A stretch of 50,482 nucleotides of DNA, from positions 1 to 50,482 of the forward strand of contig JAJRXK010000008.1 of assembly GCA_024276305.1 (NCBI GenBank), read 5' to 3'. The notes beneath the pieces were generated by a model that was not told the DNA's origin, ran no database searches, and saw only the letters and a list, made by a program, of their open reading frames with translations. Positions 49,789-50,482 of the stretch are shown in pieces. The position numbers and the translations under genes are program-made. The first letter of the stretch is position 1. The number at the start of each line of letters is the position of its first letter. The DNA is from Candidatus Krumholzibacteriota bacterium (lineage in GTDB: Bacteria; Krumholzibacteriota; Krumholzibacteriia; JAJRXK01).

Positions 49789-50482
49789 ATGCAAGGCATG
49801 GATTCGAAGTGGTGTTGGATCTTCGTTGTCGCGCTCCTGGGAGCGTGGGGTCGGCCGTCTGATGCGCGGGCGGCGGAGGAAATCGACTATGCTGCTCGCG
49901 ACTGTACGGACTCCGGTTGCCATGCGGCATTGACCGAATTCCGTCATGTGCATCCTGCGCTCGAGGATGCCGGTTGCGATGCCTGCCACATCGAGGGAGA
50001 GGAACCCCACACCTTCGAGGAGGTCGAGGAAGCTCCCGATCTCTGCGAGTCATGTCATGATCTCGAGGACGGTGGAGTGTGGGAGCATGCGGAGGGTGAT
50101 GCGCTCTGCACGGATTGTCATGACCCCCACGGTTCACGCTGGGAGAAAATGCTCGTCGAACCCGTACGGGATCTCTGCCGGAGCTGTCACGACGCCCCCG
50201 GAGTGGACTCCAAGTTCGCCCACCGGCCGGCAGAGGAGGGACGGTGTACCGCATGCCACCATCCACATCGGGTGGTGGAGGCCCCGCTGCTCCGCGCGTC
50301 GATGCCCGAACTCTGTGTGCGTTGCCACCGAGACAAGCGTCCCATCGAGGGCGAGAGTGGAGCCCACCTCATCGAGTTGGGTGAAGAGTGCACGACCTGC
50401 CATCAGCCCCACGGCGCCGATCTGGCCTTCTTCCTCGAGGACAACTACTCCCCGCATCTCTACTTGACCGATGTCGAAGAAG
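49789..50482 (+). CDS. Multiheme cytochrome c, 3'-truncated by the window (at least seven CXXCH plus CX4CH)
   Basis: The open frame runs off the right edge after about 231 residues. The signal peptide is about 1-28 (WIFVVALLGAWGRPSDARAA). The first motif is CTDSGCH, with four residues between the cysteines, a variant known in cytochrome c3-type proteins. CDACH, CESCH, CTDCH, CRSCH, CTACH, CVRCH and CTTCH follow in doubled units with CHxPH repeats. It is dense like the giant cytochrome of cluster A. Starting two bases after the dodecaheme stop, it is in the same operon. Its total heme number is unknown. Confidence 0.85.
   Translation, partial: MQGMDSKWCWIFVVALLGAWGRPSDARAAEEIDYAARDCTDSGCHAALTEFRHVHPALEDAGCDACHIEGEEPHTFEEVEEAPDLCESCHDLEDGGVWEHAEGDALCTDCHDPHGSRWEKMLVEPVRDLCRSCHDAPGVDSKFAHRPAEEGRCTACHHPHRVVEAPLLRASMPELCVRCHRDKRPIEGESGAHLIELGEECTTCHQPHGADLAFFLEDNYSPHLYLTDVEE

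Noticed and set aside
1-50482. Mobile element, prophage or integrated island boundaries
   Set aside because: No transposase, integrase, terminal inverted repeat, tRNA-associated direct repeat or sharp composition change was seen around the cytochrome clusters.

Overview
The window is high-GC DNA packed with genes. It encodes secreted multiheme c-type cytochromes, NHL/TolB-type beta-propellers, outer-membrane beta-barrels, and large surface proteins ending in FlgD-like Ig (T9SS-type) C-terminal domains. That mix suggests a Gram-negative member of the FCB group or a neighbouring candidate phylum such as Eisenbacteria or Krumholzibacteriota. The assignment is an inference; no rRNA or taxonomic marker is present. 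The genes point to a metal-reducing or otherwise extracellularly respiring lifestyle.

Layout. (1) 1-7228: mostly housekeeping and stress genes: a 5'-truncated sulfatase, a Bax-inhibitor-1-like membrane protein, a bacilliredoxin, a small unknown protein, an OmpA-family lipoprotein, a monoheme cytochrome, a 2-Cys peroxiredoxin, phosphoglycerate mutase and a Uup-like ABC-F ATPase. (2) 7348-24064, minus strand: cytochrome cluster A, read from right to left. It starts with a hexaheme cytochrome that matches Geobacter OmcS (the nanowire subunit) in heme order and flanking motifs. A TolB-like propeller, two NHL propellers, a hexaheme and a decaheme cytochrome, a beta-barrel, two CsgG/GNA1162-like lipoproteins, a cytochrome of about 42 hemes and a propeller-like surface protein follow. 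Many starts overlap the preceding stops, so this looks like one long operon. (3) 24599-27000: a divergent NHL protein, heme O synthase and a 7Fe/8Fe-type ferredoxin. (4) 27398-37490: three surface proteins carrying cohesin-like, dockerin-like and FlgD-like modules. One has a pentaheme cytochrome head and one has a PQQ sugar dehydrogenase head. (5) 37511-41069: a PstS-like periplasmic protein, a histidine kinase with a heme-c site in its sensor domain, and a convergent sigma-54-type response regulator. (6) 41494-50482: cytochrome cluster B: two tandem tetraheme cytochromes, an NHL lipoprotein, a pentaheme lipoprotein, a beta-barrel, another NHL lipoprotein, a cytochrome of about 12 hemes and an octaheme (or larger) cytochrome that runs off the window.

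Working model (inference). The clusters supply two routes for electrons leaving the cell: a barrel/cytochrome conduit through the outer membrane, and OmcS-like and small tetraheme cytochromes that may form extracellular filaments. The propellers and lipoproteins would be assembly or scaffold factors. The heme-sensing two-component system would adjust expression to redox state.

The most unusual sequence-level observation is that four otherwise intact genes are interrupted by a single in-frame stop with no frameshift. Three are TAA (giant cytochrome, response regulator, cluster B barrel) and one is TAG (ferredoxin). In the clearest cases the stop sits where Glu is expected. None of the roughly 36 genes whose end I can see terminates with TAA. 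Sequencing error or decay is the conservative explanation; recoding or readthrough is the exciting one. I found no tRNA, rRNA, CRISPR array, transposase or integrase.
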